A stretch of 19,721 nt of DNA. It comes from an uncultured Bacillota bacterium. GTDB lineage: Bacteria > Bacillota_I > Bacilli_A > RF39 > UBA660. Each line of letters opens with the position of its first letter. Within the stretch, counting starts at the first letter, position 1. The stretch is from assembly GCA_946626905.1 (NCBI GenBank), contig CAMOVA010000012.1, positions 1-19,721 of the forward strand. Direction: 5' to 3'. Positions 14,550 to 19,721 of this stretch are shown piece after piece. Made by a program: the position numbers and the translations under genes. Below the pieces are notes generated by a model. That model did not search any database, was not told where the DNA came from, and worked only from the letters and a program-made list of their open reading frames with translations.

Positions 14550-14558
14550 TGCTATAAT
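14550..14558 (+). promoter_or_regulatory. Extended -10 promoter of the plus-strand XRE gene
   Basis: TG (14550-14551), C, TATAAT (14553-14558), then TAAATAGGTG. The 16 bases TATAATTAAATAGGTG also occur exactly at parE (3092-3107). The predicted start near 14565 is at the ribosome-binding site, so the leader is about nine bases. There is no -35 match. Confidence 0.65.
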
Positions 14559-14573
14559 TAAATAGGTGGTAAT

Positions 14574-14786
14574 ATGAAGACAAAATTAAAAATAACAAGA
14601 GAACAAAATAAATATACATCTTTAGAAATAGCTAATAAGTTAGGTATTTCTAAATCATTTTATTCACAATTAGAAAATGGGCATAGAAGATTAACATATG
14701 ATATGGCTTTAAAAATAGCTAAAATTTTTAAAACAAGACCTGATGAATTATTCTATGATGAATATATAAAACATTTAAGAAAATAA
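14574..14786 (+). CDS. Small XRE-family transcriptional regulator
   Basis: 70 residues, essentially only a Cro/C1-type helix-turn-helix: LKITREQNKYTSLEIANKLGIS, KSFYSQLENGHRRLTYDMALKIAKIF, then KTRPDELFYDEYIK. QLENG is the usual turn after the recognition helix. It lacks any sensor or dimerisation domain. AGGTGG lies four bases before the ATG. It diverges from another XRE gene and the promoter of the following lipoprotein gene begins two bases after its stop, so it is transcribed alone or with read-through. Such minimal repressors occur in phage and chromosomal switches; no phage genes are present here. Confidence 0.9.
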   Translation: MKTKLKITREQNKYTSLEIANKLGISKSFYSQLENGHRRLTYDMALKIAKIFKTRPDELFYDEYIKHLRK

Positions 14787-14787
14787 G

Positions 14788-14816
14788 TTGACTAAAAAAT
14801 ATTATTATTATAAAAT
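14788..14816 (+). promoter_or_regulatory. Promoter of the FxLYD-like lipoprotein gene
   Basis: TTGACT (14788-14793), spacer 17, TAAAAT (14811-14816). It begins directly after the stop of the XRE gene. The expected start near 14823 adjoins AGGAGG (14825-14830), leaving a leader of about 12 nt. Confidence 0.72.
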
Positions 14817-14834
14817 AATATCATAGGAGGATAT

Positions 14835-15233
14835 ATGAAAAAGGTATTAATAATATTTGTTTTAGCACTATGTGTTACAGGGTGTGGGTGTAAAAGAAAA
14901 AATAAAGATAATTATCCAAAGTTACCTGATACAGTTAACTATGATATTTCAAAAAAACAAACTGTAGATGGTATTGTATTTGATAATATAGTAGTAATTA
15001 AAAATGAAAATGGAATGACTCATTTTAGAGCTAATATAACTAACAGTAATAAATCAAACTATAGTATTAAAAGTGTACATGTTACTTTTAAAAATAAAAA
15101 AGGTAAAGAAATTACAACTTTAGTTCCATATATTGAAACTAAATTAAAACCAAATGAAGTAAAACGTATAACAGCAACTACAGCTGAAGATTTAAGTAAA
15201 GCTGTTAAAGTTACTTTTGATATAAAAAATTAA
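14835..15233 (+). CDS. Small lipoprotein with FxLYD-like domain
   Basis: 132 residues. A type II signal peptide ends in lipobox VTGC (C17), so the protein is tethered outside the membrane. After a charged linker, residues 45-131 look like a single immunoglobulin-like beta sandwich: VFDNIVVIKNENGMTHFRANITN, SIKSVHVTFKNKKGKEI, LKPNEVKRI and a final VKVTFDI. This strand order resembles FxLYD/telomeric-repeat-like lipoprotein domains of Bacillota, a family without a firm function. It has its own promoter and terminator. The XRE gene upstream might regulate it, but nothing proves this. Confidence 0.72.
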   Translation: MKKVLIIFVLALCVTGCGCKRKNKDNYPKLPDTVNYDISKKQTVDGIVFDNIVVIKNENGMTHFRANITNSNKSNYSIKSVHVTFKNKKGKEITTLVPYIETKLKPNEVKRITATTAEDLSKAVKVTFDIKN

Positions 15234-15253
15234 ATCCTATTTAGGATTTTTTT
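15232..15253 (+). terminator. Terminator after the lipoprotein gene
   Basis: AAATCCTA (15232-15239) pairs with TAGGATTT (15242-15249), very short loop, T run to 15253. The TAA stop (15231-15233) overlaps the 5' arm. Confidence 0.7.
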
Positions 15254-15274
15254 CTATTATTTAATACTTTTTTG

Positions 15275-15283
15275 TGTTATTAT
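15275..15283 (+). promoter_or_regulatory. Candidate extended -10 before the membrane-anchored protein gene
   Basis: TG (15275-15276), T, TATTAT (15278-15283), no -35 match. An overlapping TATATT at 15281-15286 is the alternative. Either would start the RNA within about ten bases of AGGTGG (15290-15295). Confidence 0.45.
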
Positions 15284-15299
15284 ATTAGTAGGTGGTAAT

Positions 15300-16562
15300 A
15301 TGACTAAATTAATAAGATTATTAGTAATATTGATAGTTTTATATTTTGGAATTGAATTAATGTTTATTAATTTAAATAAAGGGCATGTAATTGAATATAA
15401 AATAAAAACAGATAATAAAAGATTTGAAGTTAAAGAAGTTTATTCTAGAAAGAAAAGAAATGAAATAGATAACTATTATTTTGAAATAAAAGTAGATGAT
15501 GATATTTTTGTATATCAAACGTATAAAGATTATAAAAAAGCTAATTATATAATTAAAAAAATAGATTATTTTGAAGGTGATAAGTATAAATGTATTTCAC
15601 TAATTGGTAAGAATAATCTTTATATTAGTGATATCTTATGTAAAAAAGATAATATTGAATATTTTTATAGTAGTATAAAAGGTGAAGATAAAAGTTTAGA
15701 TAAATATGTTTCAAAACTTAATAATTATGAAGTAAAAAAAGATAATCTAAAAAGTAAAATAGATGCTTCACCGGTAACTTTATATGATGATAATATAGTA
15801 GATGATCATTATATTGTTTTACAAAATTATAAAGGTGTATATTTAATAAATAAAGATGATAAGATTAGAAATATAACAATCTTTGATAATGATGTTTATG
15901 AACAAGAAGCAGCAATCTTATCTGGTAAAAATTATGTAATTGCTGACTATGATCAGGATTTTAAATTTCATGAATTTTATAGTGTAAATATTTTAAATGG
16001 TAAGAAAAATACAGTTATATCAAATGATGAGATTTCATTAGAATCATATATGCAAGGAGCAATTGATAATGATGTATACTTATTTGATAAATCAGATAAA
16101 AAACAATACCGTATAAATATAAAATACGATACTGTATCTGTAAGTGGAAAAGCTAGTGAAGGAATACAAGTTTATGAAAATGATAAATTTAAAATAGGCA
16201 GTGCATATGATTCTGCTAAAGAACACGTTTCTTTTAATAAATATTCAGCTAAGAATACATTTAATAAAGAAACTTATAGTAAAGTAGATAAAGTAGGTAA
16301 TAAATTATCTGGATATTATTATTTATATAAACAAAATGGTAATGCTTATGATGTATATAGAGTAAATGTTCAAAATAAAAATGTTTTAGTATATTTATTT
16401 AGTACTACTTCATTAGAAACATATTATGATTCTGATTATGTTTATTTTAAATCAAATTCAGCTATTAAATATTTTAATCAAGATGTTGGAATTAAAACAT
16501 TACTAAAAGATAGTGAAATGAAATTTAATAAAACATTAAGTTATGGTTTATATGTAAAGTAA
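15300..16562 (+). CDS. Membrane-anchored protein of unknown function
   Basis: I do not recognise this 420-residue protein. A single hydrophobic segment at about 4-23 follows a short basic N-terminus and lacks a cleavage site, so it is probably a signal anchor with the rest outside. Residues 25-420 are rich in Lys, Asp, Asn and Tyr, with many short strands; hydrophobic triplets next to turn residues recur (YIVLQNYKGVYLINKDDKIRN, SYMQGAIDNDVYLFDKSDK, SGYYYLYKQNGNAYDVYRV). From residue 155 onward this resembles the blades of a beta propeller, which is inference. No catalytic motif is visible. AGGTGG lies four bases before the ATG. The LysM gene follows after 41 bases with no terminator between, so the two may be co-transcribed. 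Confidence 0.6.
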   Translation: MTKLIRLLVILIVLYFGIELMFINLNKGHVIEYKIKTDNKRFEVKEVYSRKKRNEIDNYYFEIKVDDDIFVYQTYKDYKKANYIIKKIDYFEGDKYKCISLIGKNNLYISDILCKKDNIEYFYSSIKGEDKSLDKYVSKLNNYEVKKDNLKSKIDASPVTLYDDNIVDDHYIVLQNYKGVYLINKDDKIRNITIFDNDVYEQEAAILSGKNYVIADYDQDFKFHEFYSVNILNGKKNTVISNDEISLESYMQGAIDNDVYLFDKSDKKQYRINIKYDTVSVSGKASEGIQVYENDKFKIGSAYDSAKEHVSFNKYSAKNTFNKETYSKVDKVGNKLSGYYYLYKQNGNAYDVYRVNVQNKNVLVYLFSTTSLETYYDSDYVYFKSNSAIKYFNQDVGIKTLLKDSEMKFNKTLSYGLYVK

Positions 16563-16603
16563 CATAAGAATAAAGATGCATATAATAAATAAGAGGTGAT
16601 TAT

Positions 16604-17032
16604 ATGTATCAAATATATCAATTAAATATGGGTGAAACTTTAGAAAGTGTTGCTAAAAAAATTGGTATTGATATATCAGAATTAAGAAGATTAAATGGCA
16701 TTGGCGATAATGCAGTTGTTAGTGTAGGAAGTTATATTGTGATTCCTAAAGAAAAAGAAAATAAAAAATTTAATACATATATTGTAAAAAGAGGAGATAC
16801 AATATATGAAATTGCAAGAGCTAATGGTATTGATTATAATACTTTATTAGCTATTAATGGATTAAACGTTAATGACTATATTTATCCAGAACAAGAAATT
16901 CTAATTCCTAATGTAAGAGTTTATGTTACAAAAGAAAGAGAAACTATTGGAGAAATACAAGAAAAATTAAATTTAGATTTAGATAAAATAAAAGACTTAT
17001 ACTTGATTAGTGATCAAACAATTTATTATTAA
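16604..17032 (+). CDS. LysM-domain protein without signal peptide
   Basis: 142 residues made of LysM modules that bind N-acetylglucosamine polymers such as peptidoglycan. LysM 1 spans about 3-48 (MGETLESVAKKIGIDISELRRLNG..YIVIP). LysM 2 spans about 57-102 (YIVKRGDTIYEIARANGI, LLAINGLN, ILIP). A third starts at 106 (VYVTKERETIGEIQEKLNLDLDKIKDLY) but stops before its closing IP motif, so it is truncated or degenerate. There is no signal peptide, which leaves open a cytosolic role, non-classical export, or, as in some sporulation proteins, action in a mother cell. AGAGGTGA is about four bases before the ATG. A weak TATAAT at 16581-16586 precedes it. Confidence 0.85.
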   Translation: MYQIYQLNMGETLESVAKKIGIDISELRRLNGIGDNAVVSVGSYIVIPKEKENKKFNTYIVKRGDTIYEIARANGIDYNTLLAINGLNVNDYIYPEQEILIPNVRVYVTKERETIGEIQEKLNLDLDKIKDLYLISDQTIYY

Positions 17033-17034
17033 AT

Positions 17035-17057
17035 AAAAGACTTAAGTCTTTTTTTTT
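17035..17057 (+). terminator. Terminator after the LysM gene
   Basis: A perfect 18-bp palindrome (17035-17052, half-site AAAAGACTT) with a T run to 17057, two bases after the TAA stop. Confidence 0.75.
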
Positions 17058-17071
17058 ATTCAAAAATATTA

Positions 17072-17077
17072 TATAAT
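17072..17077 (+). promoter_or_regulatory. -10 element of the thioredoxin/AAA+ operon
   Basis: TATAAT at 17072-17077. The expected -35 position (17049-17054) is the T run of the preceding terminator and is no real match. Expected start near 17084, next to GGGAGG (17085-17090). Confidence 0.5.
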
Positions 17078-17095
17078 TAATAATGGGAGGTACAT

Positions 17096-17509
17096 ATGAA
17101 AAAATTATTAATACTAGTGGCAACATTTTTTATCATATTTTCTACAGGATGTTTAAAAAGTGTTGATTTAAAAGAAATATCATATGATGAATTAGCTAAT
17201 AAGATATCTGCTAAAGATTCATTTGTTTTATATGTTGGTTCCTCATCTTGCAGTCATTGTGCATCTTTTAGACCTAAATTAGAAAAAGTGATGACTAAGT
17301 ATAAATTAGAAGTGTATTATATAGATATGGCTAACTTATCTGGTTCTAAATACAATGCAGTAATGGAAAAAGTAGATGGAGCAGGAACACCAACTACAGT
17401 TTATATAGAAAAAGGTAAAACTAAGACAAGTCCTCGTATTGAAGGAGATAGTACTAAAGAAAATATAATAGATTTTTTTAAAGAAATAAATTATATAAAA
17501 GGAGAATAA
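17096..17509 (+). CDS. Thioredoxin-like lipoprotein with CSHC active site
   Basis: 137 residues. A lipoprotein signal ends in FSTGC (C19), so the mature protein is anchored outside the membrane. The mature part is a thioredoxin fold: SFVLYVGSSS, then C52-S-H-C55 as redox-active pair, a helix to about 70, YYIDMANL, and cis-Pro P99 in AGTPTTVYIEKG. It should reduce, oxidise or isomerise disulfides in exported proteins. GGGAGG is five bases before the ATG. The AAA+ gene starts one base after its stop with its ribosome-binding site inside this frame, so expression is coupled. No partner oxidoreductase (CcdA or DsbB type) is visible in the window. Confidence 0.87.
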   Translation: MKKLLILVATFFIIFSTGCLKSVDLKEISYDELANKISAKDSFVLYVGSSSCSHCASFRPKLEKVMTKYKLEVYYIDMANLSGSKYNAVMEKVDGAGTPTTVYIEKGKTKTSPRIEGDSTKENIIDFFKEINYIKGE

Positions 17510-17510
17510 T

Positions 17511-18458
17511 ATGTTTAGTGTAATAAATAATTATGGAGAAGATTTAACAAAAAAACAATATGTTACAAATCCTGCAATTGCTAGGGAAGAAGAAATAAAA
17601 AAACTAATAATGGTTTTACTTACTCCAGATAAATCTGCATTATTAACAGGTAAAGCTGGTATTGGTAAAACAGCTATTGTAGAAGGTTTGGCATATATGA
17701 TTCAAAATAATAATGTGCCAGTTATATTACAAGGTTATAGTGTTGTAAAGATTAATTCAACTAATTTATTAGGTAAAGTTGTTATTGATGGTAAAGAAGA
17801 AATGGTTATTAATCTATTAGTAAATGAATTAAAAAGCCTTGGTAAAATAATACTATTTATTGATGAAGTTCATACATTGATGGGTAGTAGAGAAGAAGGG
17901 CCTATGGATTTAGCTAATATTTTAAAACCAGCACTAGATCGTGGTGATATTAAAGTAATAGGTGCTACAACAACTGAAGAATATAGTACATACATTATAA
18001 AAGATAGAGCATTTCTTCGTAGATTTGAAAGAATAGATGTTGCAGAACCTGATGAAAAAACAACAGTAGAAATATTATATAAATCATTACCTCGTATTGA
18101 AAAACAAACAGGAATTAAAATGAAATATAATGAATATGTTAATACTATGCTTATAGAATCTATTGTAAGTGCAACTTCTGAATTTAAAAGAGTTTATGGA
18201 CTTGCAGCAATGTATCCTGATGTAGCATTTTCTGTTTTATCAGCCGCATTCTCACAAGCTTTATACCAAAACAAACAATATGTAGATATACTTGATGTAT
18301 ATAATGCTATTAAAAATAGTAAAAGAATATATCCAGATAGTATTGTAAAAGAGTTAAAAGCATTTAGAGAAAAATATGAAGACGTTTGTAAATCAGAAAA
18401 TATTATTCTTCCTGTTGTAACAATAGATGAAGTAGAGAATAATGAAGAAAACTATTAA
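17511..18458 (+). CDS. Single-ring AAA+ ATPase related to Clp D1 domains
   Basis: 315 residues corresponding to one Clp-type D1 module: GREEEI-like start (NPAIAREEEIKKLI), Walker A G47-KAGIGK-T54, Walker B with D118/E119 in ILFIDEVHTL, LKPALDRG, sensor 1 IGATTTEEY, Arg fingers R170/R171 and a helical lid to about 275. There is no Clp N-domain, no middle domain and no second ring. The pore loop KYRGEFEER of ClpC is absent; the equivalent stretch is LLGKVVIDGKEE (87-98), so it is probably not a threading unfoldase. No membrane segment. AAAAGGAG (17497-17504) is six bases before the ATG. It is encoded between two membrane-anchored thioredoxin-fold proteins. Role unknown; a remodelling or gating ATPase is inference. 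Confidence 0.83.
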   Translation: MFSVINNYGEDLTKKQYVTNPAIAREEEIKKLIMVLLTPDKSALLTGKAGIGKTAIVEGLAYMIQNNNVPVILQGYSVVKINSTNLLGKVVIDGKEEMVINLLVNELKSLGKIILFIDEVHTLMGSREEGPMDLANILKPALDRGDIKVIGATTTEEYSTYIIKDRAFLRRFERIDVAEPDEKTTVEILYKSLPRIEKQTGIKMKYNEYVNTMLIESIVSATSEFKRVYGLAAMYPDVAFSVLSAAFSQALYQNKQYVDILDVYNAIKNSKRIYPDSIVKELKAFREKYEDVCKSENIILPVVTIDEVENNEENY

Positions 18459-18470
18459 GGAGATGATTTG

Positions 18471-18929
18471 ATGAGACAAATACCATTAAAGAATTATTTA
18501 TTAGTAATAGTAATATTAGTAGCTACTTTTTTTGCTACATTAAGTATTGTGGATAAATTTAAAGATGAAGATTCACAAGAAAAAACAATGACTATTGAAG
18601 AAATAAAAGAAAATGAATTAGATAATTATTTAACTGAAAGACAAGAAGCAATTATTTATATTTCTTCTAATAAGAAAGATGAAGAAATAAATAAGAAAGT
18701 TGATAAATATATCAACAAGAAAAATCTAGTAGAAAAAGTAATATACTTAGATAAAGATGAATTAAGTGAAGATTTTGATAATCAAATGAAAACAAAATAT
18801 AAAAAAGAAATTAATACTAATACTCCAAACTTAGTTGTTTTCTCAAATAGAAAAATAACTAAAGTAGTAAAAATAGTAAATCACAGAACAGTTAATGTTA
18901 TATTATCTAAAGTTGGAGAACTAAAATGA
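18471..18929 (+). CDS. Membrane-anchored thioredoxin-like protein lacking CXXC
   Basis: 152 residues with a signal anchor at about 9-25 and an acidic linker. Residues 58-150 look like a thioredoxin fold: AIIYISSN, a Lys/Glu-rich helix, KVIYLDKD, then NTPNLVVFSNRKI with P119 at the cis-Pro position. The CXXC site is replaced by SSNKKD and the protein has no cysteine, so it cannot do redox chemistry and may be a binding or scaffold version of the neighbouring CSHC lipoprotein. AAGGAG (18457-18462) overlaps the stop of the ATPase gene. I choose ATG 18471, eight bases away, over TTG 18468. Its TGA overlaps the next gene as ATGA. Confidence 0.7.
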   Translation: MRQIPLKNYLLVIVILVATFFATLSIVDKFKDEDSQEKTMTIEEIKENELDNYLTERQEAIIYISSNKKDEEINKKVDKYINKKNLVEKVIYLDKDELSEDFDNQMKTKYKKEINTNTPNLVVFSNRKITKVVKIVNHRTVNVILSKVGELK

Positions 18930-19432
18930 TAAATGTAGTTTTGTTTGAGCCTGAGATTCCTGGTAATACAGGAAATATCATGAGAACATGTGCTGGTACT
19001 AATGTAAAACTTCATTTAATAAAACCATTAGGTTTTTCACTAGAAGAAAAATATATAAAAAGAAGTGGAGCTAATTACATAGATAACTGTGATTATACTT
19101 TATATGAAAATTTTGAAGACTTTAAAAGTAAAAATGAAGGAGAATATTATTTCTTAACAAGATATGGTAGAAAACCACATACTTCATTTGACTATAGTGA
19201 TAAAAGTAAAAATATATATTTAATATTTGGTAAAGAAAGTAGTGGAATACCTAAAGAATTATTAAAGGGTCAATTAGATCATTGTATGAGAATTCCTATG
19301 ACTGATAAAATACGAGCTCTTAATCTTTCTAATACAGTTGCTATAATGGTATATGAAGTATTACGTCAAAGAAATTATGATGGATTACTTTTTGAAGAAC
19401 CATTTAAAGGCGCAGATTATTTAGAAAAATAA
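18926..19432 (+). CDS. trmL: tRNA (cytidine/uridine-34-2'-O)-methyltransferase TrmL
   Basis: SPOUT methyltransferase that 2'-O-methylates the wobble base of leucine tRNAs with S-adenosylmethionine. The 168 residues match the TrmL/YibK/CspR size. Motifs are EPEIPGNTGNIMRTC at the N-terminus, LTRYGRK near 77-83, FGKESSGIP (101-109), MRIPM (121-125) and ALNLSNTVAIMVYE (131-144), which make the trefoil-knot cofactor site. The ATG overlaps the previous stop by ATGA, with GGAG about eight bases upstream. It is a housekeeping gene, last in the apparent thioredoxin/AAA+ operon. No terminator follows; the next promoter begins two bases after its stop. Confidence 0.95.
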   Translation: MINVVLFEPEIPGNTGNIMRTCAGTNVKLHLIKPLGFSLEEKYIKRSGANYIDNCDYTLYENFEDFKSKNEGEYYFLTRYGRKPHTSFDYSDKSKNIYLIFGKESSGIPKELLKGQLDHCMRIPMTDKIRALNLSNTVAIMVYEVLRQRNYDGLLFEEPFKGADYLEK

Positions 19433-19433
19433 C

Positions 19434-19462
19434 TTGTCAAAACTAATAATTCATGATATTAT
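19434..19462 (+). promoter_or_regulatory. Promoter of the repeat-containing membrane protein gene
   Basis: TTGTCA (19434-19439), spacer 17, TATTAT (19457-19462) with TGA before it, an extended -10. Expected start near 19469, about 20 nt before the ATG at 19489. Confidence 0.72.
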
Positions 19463-19488
19463 TAATTAAAGAATAAGGAGGACTAATT

Positions 19489-19721
19489 ATGATGGAGTTC
19501 ATAAATGATAATTATGTGTGGTTAATCATAGCAGCAATAGTTATGTTGCTTGCTATTATAGGATATATAGCTGATAAAAATGGATTGATAGAAGATAAAC
19601 CAAAAGAACAAAAAAAGGAAAAAAAAACAAAAGAAGCGCCAGTAGTGGAAGAGGTAGAAAATCCACTACCAGAAGTACAACCAGTGGAGGAAATAGAAAA
19701 TCCAGTTCCAGAGGTACAACC
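19489..19721 (+). CDS. Membrane protein with Pro/Glu/Val tandem repeats (5' part)
   Basis: Only 77 full codons lie in the window; the frame is open at the edge. AAGGAGG (19475-19481) precedes ATG 19489 (a second ATG follows directly). Residues 12-28 form a membrane segment (LIIAAIVMLLAIIGYIA). Next comes a Lys/Glu-rich stretch (35-50), then two near-identical 13-residue units from residue 53: VEEVENPLPEVQP and VEEIENPVPEVQP, the second cut by the edge. Such Pro- and Glu-rich repeats are extended and hydrophilic, as in stalks or linkers of surface or tethering proteins. I do not recognise the family. Confidence 0.72.
   Translation, partial: MMEFINDNYVWLIIAAIVMLLAIIGYIADKNGLIEDKPKEQKKEKKTKEAPVVEEVENPLPEVQPVEEIENPVPEVQ
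19645..19721 (+). repeat. 39-bp in-frame tandem repeat, at least two units
   Basis: Units 19645-19683 and 19684 to the edge encode 13-residue repeats differing at two residues (V/I and L/V). Several synonymous third-position differences (GAA/GAG, CCA/CCT-like positions) show the units are not freshly duplicated. The copy number beyond the window is unknown. Confidence 0.75.

Noticed and set aside
14217..14786. Toxin-antitoxin module or prophage switch at the XRE pair.
   Set aside because: No toxin-like partner, integrase, attachment site or other phage gene is adjacent; both proteins are plain helix-turn-helix regulators.
1..19721. Mycoplasma-type genetic code with TGA as tryptophan.
   Set aside because: Tryptophan codons are TGG, TGA ends clpC, the PBP gene and the gene at 18471-18929 at sensible places, and the organism encodes peptidoglycan enzymes.
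1..19721. CRISPR array, insertion sequence, tRNA or rRNA genes.
   Set aside because: No regularly spaced repeats, transposase-like proteins, terminal inverted repeats around a gene, or cloverleaf/rRNA sequence were seen in the intergenic stretches, the longest being about 116 bases (10683-10798).

Overview
The window comes from a very AT-rich, low-GC member of the Bacillota that has a cell wall. The evidence for the phylum is a DUF1934 protein–argS–rpoE (delta subunit) gene order, which I recall from Bacillus, together with an RpoE delta subunit with its acidic tail, Gram-positive type ParE and ClpC, and strong AGGAGG/AGGTGG ribosome-binding sites. A class A penicillin-binding protein, a VanY/LdcB carboxypeptidase lipoprotein and a LysM protein argue for peptidoglycan. 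TGA is used as a stop (clpC, the PBP gene and the gene ending at 18929) and tryptophan is TGG, so this is the standard bacterial code and not the Mycoplasma code. An uncultured, small-genome Bacilli lineage (RF39-like) would fit, but that placement is inference.

Layout. 1-1377: thymidine kinase and a glycerophosphodiester phosphodiesterase in one unit. 1390-3089: a kinase-fold protein overlapping a Fic-fold protein whose catalytic His is Gln. 3092-6370: parE, then a divergent sigma-70 factor, each with its own promoter and terminator. 6408-8743: a full-length ClpC-like ATPase. 8736-10682 (minus): class A PBP, converging on clpC at a shared terminator. 10750-13286: DUF1934 protein, argS and rpoE, divergent from the PBP gene. 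13285-14465 (minus): VanY/LdcB lipoprotein, ribosomal protein L28 and an XRE regulator. 14550-17057: a second, divergent XRE regulator, an FxLYD-like lipoprotein, an unknown membrane-anchored protein and a LysM protein. 17072-19432: an apparent operon of a lipoprotein thioredoxin, a single-ring Clp-D1-like ATPase without the KYRG pore loop, a membrane-anchored thioredoxin-like protein without CXXC, and trmL. 19434 to the edge: the start of a membrane protein with tandem 13-residue repeats.

Genes are packed tightly (no gene-free stretch exceeds about 120 bases) and control elements are nested. Stop codons lie inside terminator hairpins, the -35 box of the next gene lies in the preceding terminator, and predicted transcription starts fall at the ribosome-binding site, giving leaders of roughly 0-20 nt. 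Promoters often have the extended -10 form TGnTATAAT, and the sigma factor keeps the His and Glu that read the TG. The least explained parts are the kinase-like/Fic-like pair, the thioredoxin/AAA+ operon, the divergent XRE pair with a candidate operator, and non-canonical initiation at the PBP and carboxypeptidase genes. I see no mobile element, CRISPR array, tRNA or rRNA.
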